DNA from: Roseovarius nanhaiticus
GTDB lineage: Bacteria > Pseudomonadota > Alphaproteobacteria > Rhodobacterales > Rhodobacteraceae
Direction: 5' to 3'
DNA length: 64,000 bases
Assembly: GCF_900156535.1 (NCBI RefSeq)
Contig: NZ_FTNV01000001.1
Location: forward strand, 1,178,001 to 1,242,000
The position numbers and the translations under genes are program-made. Shown one piece after another: positions 54,866 through 64,000 of this stretch. Below the pieces are notes generated by a model that was not told the origin of the DNA, searched no databases, and saw nothing but the letters and a program-made list of their open reading frames with translations. Numbering within the stretch: the stretch's first letter is position 1; each line of letters begins with the position of its first letter.

Positions 54866-55200
54866 GCCACGCCTGCCGGAAACTGATGCATGCCGCCCTC
54901 CAGCGGCAGGGGCTGCGCCCAGGCGACGTCCGAAAGGCGCAGCTCACGGTAGAGATGCGGAAAAAGTGCGCCGCCCCGCGACGGCTCCCATTTCAGGGCG
55001 TCGCCCAGCCGCTCCGTGTCGATCCCCAGGAGGAAGAGGCCCTCTTCCCCCGCGAAATGCTTGGCCGCCGTCTCGGCTGCCTGCACGGGCGTCGACAGAT
55101 GCACATAGCCATCGGCCAGATCCACGGGCGCGCCCGCGCTCGTGCCTTCGCGGCGCAGCGCCGCCCATTCATCCGATCGGAAAATCTTGTAAACTATCAT
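54862..55200 (-). CDS. DUF952-family protein
   Basis: A 112-residue protein starting [19 protein letters not shown], with [19 protein letters not shown] and [13 protein letters not shown], the DUF952 pattern. This fold is related to ADP-ribosyltransferase-like (RolB/RolC-type) proteins; function unknown. Coupled to pyrD by an ATGA overlap. Confidence 0.85.
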   Translation of the reverse strand: MIVYKIFRSDEWAALRREGTSAGAPVDLADGYVHLSTPVQAAETAAKHFAGEEGLFLLGIDTERLGDALKWEPSRGGALFPHLYRELRLSDVAWAQPLPLEGGMHQFPAGVA

Positions 55201-55261
55201 GGTCTCTCTGATGCCGCGCGCCGCCTCCCCGGTCAAGCGATAGAAGGGCCGCTTGGCCGTC

Positions 55262-55283
55262 TTCATCTTGGCAAAAATACTCA
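55262..55283 (-). repeat. GAGTATTT...ATGAAA intergenic motif, copy 5
   Basis: On the minus strand GAGTATTTTTG then CCAAGATGAA, almost identical to copy 2. It lies 60 bases before the DUF952 start. Confidence 0.6.
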
Positions 55284-55365
55284 AGCCCGGCCGGCCACGC
55301 GCGCGGGCTTTGCTTATGCGCGGTGATGCGACATACCCGTTTCAGACATCTTGCAAGGCAGCCCC

Positions 55366-56574
55366 ATGAGCCAGGTCAAATCGCAATACGAGGCTTACCC
55401 TTATCCGGCCCGCGATCCCGCGGATGAGGCGAGGCGGCTGATCACCGGATCGCCCTCGCACCCGCTCGAGATCGACCATTTCCTGTTTTCGGGCGCGCGT
55501 GACTGGTCGCGCCCCTTGCGGGTCCTGGTTGCGGGTGGCGGCACCGGTGACGGGCTGATCCAGCTGGCGCAAATGATGGCGCAGATGCAACGGCCGTGCG
55601 AGATCACCTATGTCGATCTCAGCACCGCCTCGCGCCGCATCGCCGAGGCGCGGGCCAAGGCGCGGGGGCTAAGTGGCATCCGCTTTGTCACCGGATCGCT
55701 GATGGATGCGGCCGATCTGGGCGCGTTTGACTACATTGATTGCTGCGGCGTGCTGCATCACCTGCCGGATCCGGCGGCCGGGTTCGCGGCGCTGCAGGCG
55801 GCGCTGGCGCCCGAGGTGGCAACGCAGGGCGGTGGGCTGGGCTTCATGGTCTATGCGCCTTACGGACGGGCCGGTGTCTATCCGCTGCAAGCCGCCTTCG
55901 GTGTGCTCTTTGAGGGCATGGCGCCCGAGGCGCGTCTGACTGCGGCGCGCGAGATCGTGGGCGCACTGCCCGAAGGGCATCCGTTCGCCCGCAATCCCAA
56001 CCTTGGCGATCACAAGGACAGCGACGCCGGGTTCTATGATCTTCTGCTGCATTCGCAGGATCGCGCCTTCGACGTGCCCGAGCTGTTGGAGGTGCTCGAT
56101 CATGGCGGCTGGGCGCTCGACGGCTTTACCATGCCCGCGCTTTATGACCTCGCGCGTATCGCCCCGGTGCCGCCGCATCTGACGCCTGTGCAATGCATGG
56201 CGGTGGCCGAACAGCTGCGCGGCACGATCAAGACCCATGTCGCCTATGCCGTGCCCAAAGGATCGCATCACGCGCCGCCGACCGGACAGAACCGCGCCGC
56301 TGTGCCGCATCTCAAGGGGGTGCAAGCGGCACCATTGGCACAGGCCATTGCGCGTGGTGCGGCGCCCAAGCTGACCTTCGCGGGCATCGACGCCGTTTTG
56401 AAGCTGCCCAAGGAGGCCGCGCCCCTGATTGCCGCCATCGACGGGCGGCGCAGCATCGCGCAGATCATCGCGTCTGTGCGGATGGATCCCATAAGCGCGG
56501 GCGCGCTTTGGGCGAAGCTCCACAAGGAGCTCGGTGATTGGGGATTGCTGCTCTATTCCCGCGCGCTTCTCTGA
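55366..56574 (+). CDS. SAM-dependent methyltransferase
   Basis: A 402-residue class I methyltransferase. MSQVKSQYEAYPYPARDPAD opens; SAM-binding LRVLVAGGGTGDGLIQLAQ, YVDLSTASRRIAEARAK and YIDCCGVLHHLPDPAAGF follow. The C-terminal 150 residues form an added domain found in this subgroup. Substrate unknown. Confidence 0.88.
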   Translation: MSQVKSQYEAYPYPARDPADEARRLITGSPSHPLEIDHFLFSGARDWSRPLRVLVAGGGTGDGLIQLAQMMAQMQRPCEITYVDLSTASRRIAEARAKARGLSGIRFVTGSLMDAADLGAFDYIDCCGVLHHLPDPAAGFAALQAALAPEVATQGGGLGFMVYAPYGRAGVYPLQAAFGVLFEGMAPEARLTAAREIVGALPEGHPFARNPNLGDHKDSDAGFYDLLLHSQDRAFDVPELLEVLDHGGWALDGFTMPALYDLARIAPVPPHLTPVQCMAVAEQLRGTIKTHVAYAVPKGSHHAPPTGQNRAAVPHLKGVQAAPLAQAIARGAAPKLTFAGIDAVLKLPKEAAPLIAAIDGRRSIAQIIASVRMDPISAGALWAKLHKELGDWGLLLYSRALL

Positions 56575-56581
56575 CGCAGGC

Positions 56582-57133
56582 CTAGTCGCCGTCGAAAGCG
56601 ACCAGTGTGTGCACATCCATGCCGAGTGCTCTCAGCCGCGCGGCGCCCCCCAGATCGGGCAGATCCACGACAAAGCTGCAGCCCGCGATGCAGGCGCCCA
56701 GGCGCTCGAGCAAAGTAATGCCCGCCTCGGCGGTGCCGCCGGTGGCCAGAAGGTCATCCACGATCAGCACCGTCTCGCCCGGCGCGATACTGTCCTCGTG
56801 CAGCTCGAAGGTGGCGCTGCCATATTCCAGTGCGTAGTCCTGCGTCACCACCTTGCCGGGCAGCTTGCCCGCCTTGCGCACAGGGACAAATCCCGCGCCC
56901 AGATGGTAGGCGACCGCACCGCCGAGGATGAAGCCGCGCGCCTCCAGCCCGATCACCTTGTCGATGCCTTTGTCCTCCCATGGCGCGGCCATCCGCGCCA
57001 CGGTGGCGCGCAGGCCCGCCGCGTCGGCCAGCAGGCTGGTCACATCGCGGAACATGATCCCCGGTTTCGGGAAATCGGGGATGGTGCGGATCAGCGCGCG
57101 CAAATCTTCGTTCTGATCGCTTGCGCCCTTCAT
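56582..57133 (-). CDS. apt: Adenine phosphoribosyltransferase
   Basis: A 183-residue enzyme converting adenine and PRPP to [23 protein letters not shown] and [15 protein letters not shown], and the PRPP motif [17 protein letters not shown], are clear. The start at 57,133 overlaps the lysE-type stop by four bases. With MTA phosphorylase upstream it completes adenine recycling. Confidence 0.94.
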   Translation of the reverse strand: MKGASDQNEDLRALIRTIPDFPKPGIMFRDVTSLLADAAGLRATVARMAAPWEDKGIDKVIGLEARGFILGGAVAYHLGAGFVPVRKAGKLPGKVVTQDYALEYGSATFELHEDSIAPGETVLIVDDLLATGGTAEAGITLLERLGACIAGCSFVVDLPDLGGAARLRALGMDVHTLVAFDGD

Positions 57134-57759
57134 GCCGCCCCGCGCCGCAACAGGGCGGTGGCAAGCCCCATCGCGATCAGCGCGCCGCCGCCCGCGCGCG
57201 TCAGCCACGCAATGACGCCGGGCCGCGCAATGCGCGCGCGCATCCGGTCTGCCAAAAGCGCATAGGCCAGCGCGTTCAGCGCGGCGAGGGTGACAAAGGT
57301 GCCGATGAGAAGGGAGAATTGCGGCGCCAGAGGCGCGTTTAGCGTCACGAATTGCGGCACGAAGGCGATGAAGAAGGCGATGGATTTGGGGTTGAGCGCG
57401 GTCACGGCGGCGGCGTGCCAGAAGACGCCGCGCCCGGTTATTGTCGCGCTTTGCGGCATCTCCAGCCCGGCGCCCGGCGCGCTGCGGATCAGCTTGATCC
57501 CGAGCCAGACCAGATAGACGGCGCCGATCCATTTGAGTGCCGTAAAGAGCGTGGCCGAGGCCAAGACCAGCGCGCCGAGCCCCATCAGCGACGCGGTCAT
57601 GGCCACCAGATCACCCAAGGCCACACCCCCGGCCGAGGCCACTGCCACGCCGCGCCCTTTGCTCAGCGCGTAGCTGAGCACCAAAAGGACCGTGGGGCCG
57701 GGGATCAGTAACAACGCGGTCGAGGCGGCGACGAACGCTAGCCAGAGTTCAAAGGTCAT
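57130..57759 (-). CDS. LysE-family translocator
   Basis: A 209-residue inner-membrane exporter with about six helices and the family start [32 protein letters not shown]. RhtB/LysE members export amino acids such as homoserine, threonine or leucine. Coupled to apt; 21 bases after the MTA phosphorylase stop. Confidence 0.9.
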   Translation of the reverse strand: MTFELWLAFVAASTALLLIPGPTVLLVLSYALSKGRGVAVASAGGVALGDLVAMTASLMGLGALVLASATLFTALKWIGAVYLVWLGIKLIRSAPGAGLEMPQSATITGRGVFWHAAAVTALNPKSIAFFIAFVPQFVTLNAPLAPQFSLLIGTFVTLAALNALAYALLADRMRARIARPGVIAWLTRAGGGALIAMGLATALLRRGAA

Positions 57760-57780
57760 GTCCGCTCCTGCGGCGTCATA

Positions 57781-58665
57781 TCAATCGGCTTTATTGAGCA
57801 CGCGGCCCGCCACGGCGTCCAGCTTTTCCAGCATGGCCGCGTCGCGCGCTTCGGGCGCTGTCAGGATGGCGTATTCAAGCGCGCGTTCACAGCCATGCGG
57901 ACAGGGCGCGGCGCCGCCTTCCAGATGGCCCGGCAGCGCGCGCAGCATGTCCTTGGCGCGGGCGGCATTGCCCATCAGCGTCGCGATGATCGCGGTCACG
58001 TCCACCTCGCCATGATCCGGGTGCCAGCTGTCGTAATCGGTGATCATGGCCACGCTGGCGTAGCACAGCTCGGCCTCGCGGGCGAGTTTCGCCTCTGGCA
58101 TGCCGGTCATGCCGATCACGTCGCAGTTCCACACCTCGCGGTAAAGCTTTGATTCGGCCAGAGTCGAGAATTGCGGGCCTTCCATGGCAAGGTACGTGCC
58201 GCCCCGGTGCACCCGGCTGCCGGCGCCTTCGGCAGCCTCGGCGCAGGCGGCGCCAAGGCGCGCGCAGGTCGGATGCGCCACGCTGACATGGGCGACGCAG
58301 CCGGGGCCGAAGAAAGACTTTTCGCGCTGAAACGTGCGGTCGACATACTGGTCGAGGATCACGAAATCGCCCGGTGCCATATCCTCGCGGAACGACCCGC
58401 ACGCCGAGGCGCTGACCACATCGGTCACTCCCAGACGTTTGAGCGCGTCGATATTGGCGCGGTAGGGCACCGAGGACGGGCTGTGCACATGCCCGCGCCC
58501 GTGCCGGGGCAGGAAGGCCATGGGCATCCCCGCCAGCGTGCCGGTCAGGATCGCGTCAGAGGGCGCGCCGAAAGGCGTGTCGACCTCGCGCCATTCGGCG
58601 CCTTCCAATCCGTCGATGTCATAGACACCCGAGCCGCCGATCACCCCGATCATCCGTTTGGTCAT
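57781..58665 (-). CDS. mtnP: S-methyl-5'-thioadenosine phosphorylase
   Basis: A 294-residue enzyme that splits MTA into adenine and methylthioribose-1-phosphate. GVIGGSGVYDIDGLEG, LPRHGRGHVHSPSSVPYRAN, SACGSFREDMAPGDFV and MEGPQFSTLAESKLYR are typical. The start MTKRMIGVIGG is chosen over a long upstream frame that is antisense to the SulP gene. Confidence 0.93.
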   Translation of the reverse strand: MTKRMIGVIGGSGVYDIDGLEGAEWREVDTPFGAPSDAILTGTLAGMPMAFLPRHGRGHVHSPSSVPYRANIDALKRLGVTDVVSASACGSFREDMAPGDFVILDQYVDRTFQREKSFFGPGCVAHVSVAHPTCARLGAACAEAAEGAGSRVHRGGTYLAMEGPQFSTLAESKLYREVWNCDVIGMTGMPEAKLAREAELCYASVAMITDYDSWHPDHGEVDVTAIIATLMGNAARAKDMLRALPGHLEGGAAPCPHGCERALEYAILTAPEARDAAMLEKLDAVAGRVLNKAD

Positions 58666-58911
58666 GCCACTCTCCCGTGATGTGCGCCGCCCAGTGGTAG
58701 GCGCGCGGGCGCCAAAAGAAAAGCGGGGCGTGGGTGTGGCACAGGCGCGCCGGGCGACGCCCCGCGCCGACAAAACGGTGGTCAATCCCGGCCGGGACGG
58801 GTAAGGGGGCCACTTGCTTCCGCTCGCACCGTCGACGGCCAGCCAGACAGTCAGACAGACAGGACCGATCTTTTGAGAACATCGCTCGCCGCCTTTGCCA
58901 AGACCATCACC

Positions 58912-60534
58912 ATGCCCGACCTCAGCGTCATGCAGGACGAGACGTTCAGCGCGTCGCGCATCCGCATCGAGCTTCTCTCGGGCCTCACCGTCGCGCTGGC
59001 GCTGGTGCCCGAGGCGGTGGCCTTTGCCTTCGTCGCGGGGGTGCATCCGCTGGTCGGCCTTTATGCTGCCTTCCTCGTCGGGCTCGTCACCGCACTGATT
59101 GGCGGGCGTCCCGGCATGATATCGGGCGCGACGGGCGCCTTGGCGGTCGTCATGGTGGCGCTGGTGGCGCAGCATGGCGTCGAATACCTCTTTGCGACCG
59201 TGGTGCTGATGGGCATCCTTCAGGTCACGGCAGGCGCGCTGCGCTGGGGCAAATTCATACGCCTTGTGCCGCATCCGGTGATGCTGGGCTTCGTCAACGG
59301 CCTTGCCATTGTGATCTTTCTTGCGCAGCTGGGCCAGTTCAAGGTGCCGGGCACGATGGAGAATACCGGCCACGGGATGAGCGGCGGTGTCTGGCTGTCG
59401 GGCCAGCCCCTCCTCATCATGCTGGCCCTCGTCGCGCTGACCATGGGCATCATCTATATCATGCCGCGCATCACCAAGATCATTCCCGCGCCTCTGGCCG
59501 GCATCGGGGTGGTGGCCGGTTTGGTCATAGCCTTCGGGCTGGACGTGCCGCGCGTGGGCGATCTGTCATCCATCCAGGGCGGTCTGCCCAGCTTTCACAA
59601 CCCGTTCGGCGAGGGGCTGGGCCTTTACGGCACGCCGCTGGCCCCGCTCAATCTGAATACGCTTGAGATCATTTTGCCCTATGCGATCATCCTGGCGGCT
59701 ATTGGCCTGATTGAGAGCCTTCTGACGCTTAACCTCGTGGGCGAGATGACCGGCAAGCGCGGCGGCGCCAGTCAGGAATGCATCGCGCAAGGCATGGCCA
59801 ACACGCTGACCGGCTTTTTCGGCGGCATGGGTGGCTGCGCCATGATCGGCCAGTCGATGATCAACGTGAAATCCGGGGGACGCACGCGGATCGCGGGGAT
59901 CGCGGCGGCGCTGTTCCTGCTGATCTTCATCCTGTTCGCCGCGCCCGTGATCGAACTGATCCCATTGGCCGCGCTGGTGGGCGTGATGTTCATGGTGGTG
60001 ATCGGCACATTCGCGTGGAATTCGCTGACCATCCTGCGCAAGGTGCCGCTGACCGATGCGATGGTGATCGTGCTCGTAACGGCGGTCACGGTGAAATACG
60101 ATCTGGCCATTGCGGTGGTCGTGGGTGTTATCGTCTCGGCGCTGGCCTATTCGTGGAACAACGCCAAGCGCATTCACGCGACCACCAAGATCGACGAGAG
60201 CGGCGCGCGCGTCTACGCCATCGAGGGCCCGCTTTTCTTCGGCTCGGCCGAAGGCTTTGGCGAGCTTTTCGATGTCGAGGGCGATCCTGACATGGTCATT
60301 GTCGATTTCGATCAGAGCCGCGTCGTGGACCAATCCGCCCTGCAGGCGATCGAAGCTCTGGCGGGCAAGTATCAGGCGGCGGGCAAGACTTTGCAGCTGC
60401 GGCACCTCAGCCGCGATTGCCACCGCCTGCTGACCAAGGCGGGCCACCTTATGATCGACAGCGACGATGATCCTGAATATCAGATCGCCGTCGATTACGA
60501 TGTGCGCACAGGTGTACTGGGCGGCGGCCACTAG
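58912..60534 (+). CDS. SulP-family inorganic anion transporter with STAS domain
   Basis: A 540-residue transporter: eleven or more helices (LSGLTVALALVPEAVAFAFV, MISGATGALAVVMVALVA) then a cytoplasmic STAS domain (about 435-535; VYAIEGPLFFGSAEGFGELF). Carries sulfate, bicarbonate or related anions. A TTG at 58,873 could extend it by 13 residues; the ATG is preferred. Confidence 0.9.
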   Translation: MPDLSVMQDETFSASRIRIELLSGLTVALALVPEAVAFAFVAGVHPLVGLYAAFLVGLVTALIGGRPGMISGATGALAVVMVALVAQHGVEYLFATVVLMGILQVTAGALRWGKFIRLVPHPVMLGFVNGLAIVIFLAQLGQFKVPGTMENTGHGMSGGVWLSGQPLLIMLALVALTMGIIYIMPRITKIIPAPLAGIGVVAGLVIAFGLDVPRVGDLSSIQGGLPSFHNPFGEGLGLYGTPLAPLNLNTLEIILPYAIILAAIGLIESLLTLNLVGEMTGKRGGASQECIAQGMANTLTGFFGGMGGCAMIGQSMINVKSGGRTRIAGIAAALFLLIFILFAAPVIELIPLAALVGVMFMVVIGTFAWNSLTILRKVPLTDAMVIVLVTAVTVKYDLAIAVVVGVIVSALAYSWNNAKRIHATTKIDESGARVYAIEGPLFFGSAEGFGELFDVEGDPDMVIVDFDQSRVVDQSALQAIEALAGKYQAAGKTLQLRHLSRDCHRLLTKAGHLMIDSDDDPEYQIAVDYDVRTGVLGGGH

Positions 60535-60611
60535 GGGCCACATCCGCGCGATTGTGACGCGCGCGGCGCCATGCTAGCCAAGCGCGGTAGGACAAGCGGA
60601 GCGGCGCGGCG

Positions 60612-61094
60612 GTGGAACTGAGGCCCGAGACGGACGGCGATTGGTGGGAGGTGGAGGCGCTTCTCGACCTGTGCTTTGCGCCGGGCCGCGAGGCGCTGTC
60701 GTCCTACCGTCTGCGCGAGGGGATCCCGCCCGTTCCCGGCCTCAGCTCGGTCGCACGGGACGAGGGCGGCATCCTAGCCGGCGCCATCCGCTATTGGCCG
60801 GTGCGCATCGGGGACGCGACGGCGCTGCTTCTTGGGCCCATTGCCGTCCATCCGACCCATCAGGGCGAGGGCCTGGGCGGCTTCCTGATGCGCTCGACGC
60901 TTGGCACGGCGCGCGCGCAGGGCTGGGACCGGGTGATGCTGGTGGGCGATGCGCCTTATTACAGCCGCTTCGGGTTCCAGCGCCTCGATCATGTGCACAT
61001 GCCGCCGCCGACCAATCCCGACCGGGTTCTGGGCCTTGATCTGGCACCGGGTGCGTGGGGCGGCATCGCCGGGAAAGTGACGCGCGCCGCTTGA
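60612..61094 (+). CDS. GNAT-family N-acetyltransferase
   Basis: A 160-residue acetyltransferase with acetyl-CoA motif LLGPIAVHPTHQGEGLGGFL and VMLVGDAPYYSRFGFQ. GTG start. Substrate unknown; 77 bases after the SulP gene. Confidence 0.88.
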   Translation: MELRPETDGDWWEVEALLDLCFAPGREALSSYRLREGIPPVPGLSSVARDEGGILAGAIRYWPVRIGDATALLLGPIAVHPTHQGEGLGGFLMRSTLGTARAQGWDRVMLVGDAPYYSRFGFQRLDHVHMPPPTNPDRVLGLDLAPGAWGGIAGKVTRAA

Positions 61095-61125
61095 ATCTGC
61101 GCCGCGATACGCCGATCTATAGCCA

Positions 61126-61899
61126 ATGAGCGATATTCTAGGCCCCCCGATCAGCAAGGATGCCGTGGACGCGCGGCTGGATGCGTTGGCGCAGCGGCAC
61201 AGGCGCGCGGGAAATCTGGGCATTCAGGTGCTGAACGTTGTCGGCGGACGCGCCGAGGCGCTGCTCGACCGGCTGCCCGAGAGCATGCGCGACCGGCTGG
61301 AGGGCGGCACCGCCCAGGCCCTTGAGATGGCAATGGGGGCGGCGCACCGCTCGCGCGGGGTGGTCGGCACGCAGCCCGGCTGGCTGAGCCGCGCCGTCAC
61401 GACCGCGATGGGCGCGGCAGGCGGGTTTGGCGGGCTTCCCAGCGCCATGGCGGAGCTGCCGATCACCACAACGATTTTGTTGCGCGCCATTCAGGATGTG
61501 GCAGGAGAGCACGGCTTTGATCCCGCAGAAGAAGGCGTGCGCTACGATTGCGTTCAGGTCTTTGCCGCCGCGGGCCCGCTCGATCACGATGATGGCGCCG
61601 ATCTGGCGTTTCTGACCACGCGGGTCGCGGTTACGGGCAAAGCGATGCAGGCGCTGATTTCCAAGGTCGCACCGCGCCTGAGCGTGGTTCTGGGCCAAAA
61701 GCTGGCCGCGCAGACGGTGCCTGTTCTGGGTGCGGCGGCGGGCGCTGCGACCAACTACGCCTTCACCAGCTATTATCAGCAGATGGCGCACGTGCATTTC
61801 GGGCTGCGCCGCCTCGCGATTGAGGCCGACATACCCCATGCCGAGGTTTTGAAACGCTTTCGGCAGCGCGTGGCCACAGCGCCGGTCAAGCGCGGATAG
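61126..61899 (+). CDS. EcsC-family protein
   Basis: A 257-residue EcsC-like protein with AMGAAGGFGGLPSAMAELPI and ILRAIQDVAGEHGFDP-like sequence (here LLRAIQDVAGEHGFDP), and Ala/Gly-rich helices that may touch membranes. Function unclear. Converges with ptsP. Confidence 0.85.
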   Translation: MSDILGPPISKDAVDARLDALAQRHRRAGNLGIQVLNVVGGRAEALLDRLPESMRDRLEGGTAQALEMAMGAAHRSRGVVGTQPGWLSRAVTTAMGAAGGFGGLPSAMAELPITTTILLRAIQDVAGEHGFDPAEEGVRYDCVQVFAAAGPLDHDDGADLAFLTTRVAVTGKAMQALISKVAPRLSVVLGQKLAAQTVPVLGAAAGAATNYAFTSYYQQMAHVHFGLRRLAIEADIPHAEVLKRFRQRVATAPVKRG

Positions 61900-61908
61900 A
61901 ACGCAAAC

Positions 61909-64000
61909 CTACAGTTTCTCGCGCAGATATTCCATCACAGCCGGGCGCACCGATTGATCGCCGCGCCGACCGGCGGCGTCGATCACGCTGCGCAGCTCAT
62001 CCAGATCGGTGCGGCGCAGGATCGACTTGACCGGCCCGATGGAGGCTGGCCGCATCGAGAGGCTGCGCAGACCGATGGCCGCAAGGCATGCCGCCTCGAC
62101 GGGGCGGCCCGCATCCTCGCCACAGAAACTGAGCGGGGTATCGGTGGCGATACACCGCTCAACGATACCTTGCAGAAAGGTCAGAAAGCTGACGTTGAGC
62201 GTGTCGTAGCGCCGCCGTACGCGCTCGTTCTCGCGGTCGGCGGCAAAGAAGAACTGTTTGAGGTCATTGCCCCCGATCGAGAGGAAATCGACACTGCGGT
62301 AAAACTGGTCCGGTGCATAGGCGAGGCTGGGCGTTTCCAGCATCGCGCCCAGCCTCAGTGTTTCGGGCAGGGGGTGGCCCAAAATGCGCTCGCGCTCCAT
62401 CGCCTTGTCCATCTCGGCGCGGCCGGCGTCGAATTCCTCGCGCTGGGCAACGAAGGGGAACATAATCGTGAGGGGGCGCCCCTTGGCACCGCGAATAAGC
62501 GCCTGAAGCTGCATCCGCATGACACCCGGCTTGTCGAGACCCACACGGATGGCCCGCCAGCCGAGCGCCGGATTCGGCTCGTCCGTCGGCTTCATGTAAG
62601 GCAGCACCTTGTCCGAGCCGATGTCGAGCGTGCGAAAGACCACCTGCCGGCCCTTGGCAGCGTCCATGACGCGCGCGTAAAGCTCGCTCAGCTCGGCCCG
62701 TTTGGGCATTTTCGAGCGGACGAGGAATTGCAGCTCGGTCCGGAAAAGGCCGACGCCATCGGCGCCCGACCCTTCGAGGCTGGGCAGGTCGGCCATGAGG
62801 CCCGCGTTCATGGTCAGCGACAGGGTGCGCCCGCAGAGCGTGGTCGCGGGCTTGTCGCGGATCGAGGCGTAGCGTTCCTGCGCCTTGGCCTGCATCGCCA
62901 TCTTGTCGCGGAACGCCCCGAAAACCGTATCGTCGGGGCGCAGATGGGCGATGCCCTGGTCACCATCGACAAGGATCGGATCGCCGTTCAGCGCTTCGGT
63001 CGTGATATTCTTGGCGTGAATCACCAGCGGGATCGCCAGCGCGCGCGCGACGATGGTCGCGTGGCTGCCAACCGCGCCTTCCTCCAGCACGATACCCTTC
63101 AGGCTGCGGCCATAATCCAGAAGTTCGGCAGGGCCGATATTGCGGGCGATCAGGATGGGATCGGGCGGCATCTCGGCGCCTGTCTCATTCCCTTGGCCGG
63201 TCAGAATTCGCAGTAGCCTGTTCGACAGATCATCGAGGTCGTGCAACCGGTCACGCAAATAGGCGTCGGCGACCTGGCCAAGGCGCGCGCGGGCGGTCGA
63301 CTGCTCTTTCTCGACGGCGGCTTCGGCCGAGAGGCCGCGCCCGATATCCTGCTCCATTCGCCGCATCCAGCCCTTGGAATTGGCGAACATGCGGTAAGCC
63401 TCAAGCACTTCGAGCTGGTCCTTGTCGCCAAAGCGGGCGCTGGTCAGCATGCGGTCGACGCCAACGCGCAATTCCTCGACCGCCTCATTCAGGCGCTCCA
63501 TCTCGCGCACCGGATCCTCGGCGATGAGGTTGGTGACGACGACACGCGGCTCGTGCAGCCAGACATGGCCGCGTGCCGCACCCTCCTGAGCGGTTGCGCC
63601 GCGAAAGAGGACGGGGTTCTGGTGCCGCGCCGACATCGCCGCGCCCTCGCCGATGAAGGCACCAAGCTCGGCCATTTCGGCAAGCACCATGGCAACCACC
63701 TCGACCGCATAGACCTCTTCCTCGGAGAAGCTGCGCGCATCCTTGGATTGAACAACCAGAACGCCCAGCTTTTCGCCCAGGCGCTGGATCGGCACGCCCA
63801 TGAAGGACGAATACGCCTCTTCGCCGGTTTCGGGCATATAGCGAAAGCCGCGCGTGCCGGGCGCGTCGTCGGTATTGATGACTTGGCCCGTGCGCGCGAC
63901 GCGTCCCACCAGACCCTCGCCCAGCTTCATGCGCGTTTCGTGCACGGCGGAGGCGTTGAGCCCCTCGGTCGCGCACAGCTCGAGCGTTTCTTCGTCGCGG
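61909..64000 (-). CDS. ptsP: PtsP: phosphoenolpyruvate-protein phosphotransferase with GAF domain (5' end cut by the window)
   Basis: At least 697 residues, continuing beyond the window edge. The visible N-terminal part is the GAF domain (LELCATEGLNASAVHETRMK, KLGEGLVGRVARTGQV), followed by the enzyme I phosphohistidine region GSHATIVARALAIPLV and the PEP-binding TIM barrel (FRTELQFLVRSKMP, TLDIGSDKVLPY, SIGGNDLKQFFFAADRENER, CGEDAGRP). It is enzyme I of the nitrogen PTS, sensing nitrogen state through GAF. The real start lies outside the window. Confidence 0.94.
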   Translation of the reverse strand, partial: RDEETLELCATEGLNASAVHETRMKLGEGLVGRVARTGQVINTDDAPGTRGFRYMPETGEEAYSSFMGVPIQRLGEKLGVLVVQSKDARSFSEEEVYAVEVVAMVLAEMAELGAFIGEGAAMSARHQNPVLFRGATAQEGAARGHVWLHEPRVVVTNLIAEDPVREMERLNEAVEELRVGVDRMLTSARFGDKDQLEVLEAYRMFANSKGWMRRMEQDIGRGLSAEAAVEKEQSTARARLGQVADAYLRDRLHDLDDLSNRLLRILTGQGNETGAEMPPDPILIARNIGPAELLDYGRSLKGIVLEEGAVGSHATIVARALAIPLVIHAKNITTEALNGDPILVDGDQGIAHLRPDDTVFGAFRDKMAMQAKAQERYASIRDKPATTLCGRTLSLTMNAGLMADLPSLEGSGADGVGLFRTELQFLVRSKMPKRAELSELYARVMDAAKGRQVVFRTLDIGSDKVLPYMKPTDEPNPALGWRAIRVGLDKPGVMRMQLQALIRGAKGRPLTIMFPFVAQREEFDAGRAEMDKAMERERILGHPLPETLRLGAMLETPSLAYAPDQFYRSVDFLSIGGNDLKQFFFAADRENERVRRRYDTLNVSFLTFLQGIVERCIATDTPLSFCGEDAGRPVEAACLAAIGLRSLSMRPASIGPVKSILRRTDLDELRSVIDAAGRRGDQSVRPAVMEYLREKL

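Overview
This window is a piece of an alphaproteobacterial chromosome, most likely from the Roseobacter/Rhodobacteraceae group. The evidence is the set of core genes: a PopZ-like protein beside tolC and pcm, an NDUFS4-like complex I subunit, ThyX, an LdtR-like MarR regulator, BCCT/LysR catabolic genes, a Hint-domain protein, and a short intergenic motif of the GAGTATTT...ATGAAA type present five times. The genus cannot be fixed from the sequence alone.

Accessory part (1 to about 11,896). The first 6.5 kb is visibly AT-richer than the rest. It holds an XRE regulator, a small membrane protein and a tightly coupled four-gene run: a DNA cytosine-5 methyltransferase with a winged-helix-like insertion, a phosphoribosyltransferase-like protein, a 662-residue P-loop ATPase with an ORC/CDC6-like look, and a 345-residue Rossmann/CARF-like protein. 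This run looks like a methylation-linked conflict (defence) system and is the most interesting object in the window. About 600 bases without a gene follow. Next comes a leftward mobilization module: a replication-like HTH protein, MobC, a MOBP relaxase with mobB-like and mobD-like genes nested in another frame (the ColE1 arrangement), two small unknown genes and a lone VirB6/TrbL protein. The island ends at 11,848-11,896 in a 3' fragment of tRNA-Cys(GCA), which is probably the right attachment site. The left end and the integrase lie outside the window.

Core part (11,914 to the end). In order: topoisomerase IB, a proline-rich peptide, MltB-type transglycosylase, pcm, tolC, popZ-like, cobQ, DUF6280, efp; a capsule set kpsC / Wza-like exporter / kpsS with no ABC transporter nearby; ribE; a leftward catabolic cluster under a LysR regulator (ALDH, divergent M19 dipeptidase homologue, BCCT transporter, two proteins of unknown role) with a perfect 8-3-8 palindrome in front of the ALDH gene; complex I NDUFS4-like gene; MATE exporter; aspartate aminotransferase; XRE regulator and sdhE; MarR/LdtR; two tandem DUF1194 secreted VWA proteins; glyoxalase; thyX; an AT-richer GT11 fucosyltransferase-like gene; nuclease; hydrolase; glyA; NAD kinase; csbD; sulfotransferase; Hint protein; GST; MerR and a second MATE; MFS/BT1-like carrier; arsC-like; pyrD; DUF952; methyltransferase; apt, lysE and MTA phosphorylase (adenine salvage); SulP transporter; GNAT; EcsC; and the C-terminal part of ptsP, cut by the window end.

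Functional links supported by layout are: the coupled methyltransferase system; the mob operon with VirB6; Kdo-linker synthesis plus outer-membrane export; uptake plus oxidation of a probable betaine-like compound; and adenine recycling from methylthioadenosine. All calls come from reading motifs and gene order; no database search was run.
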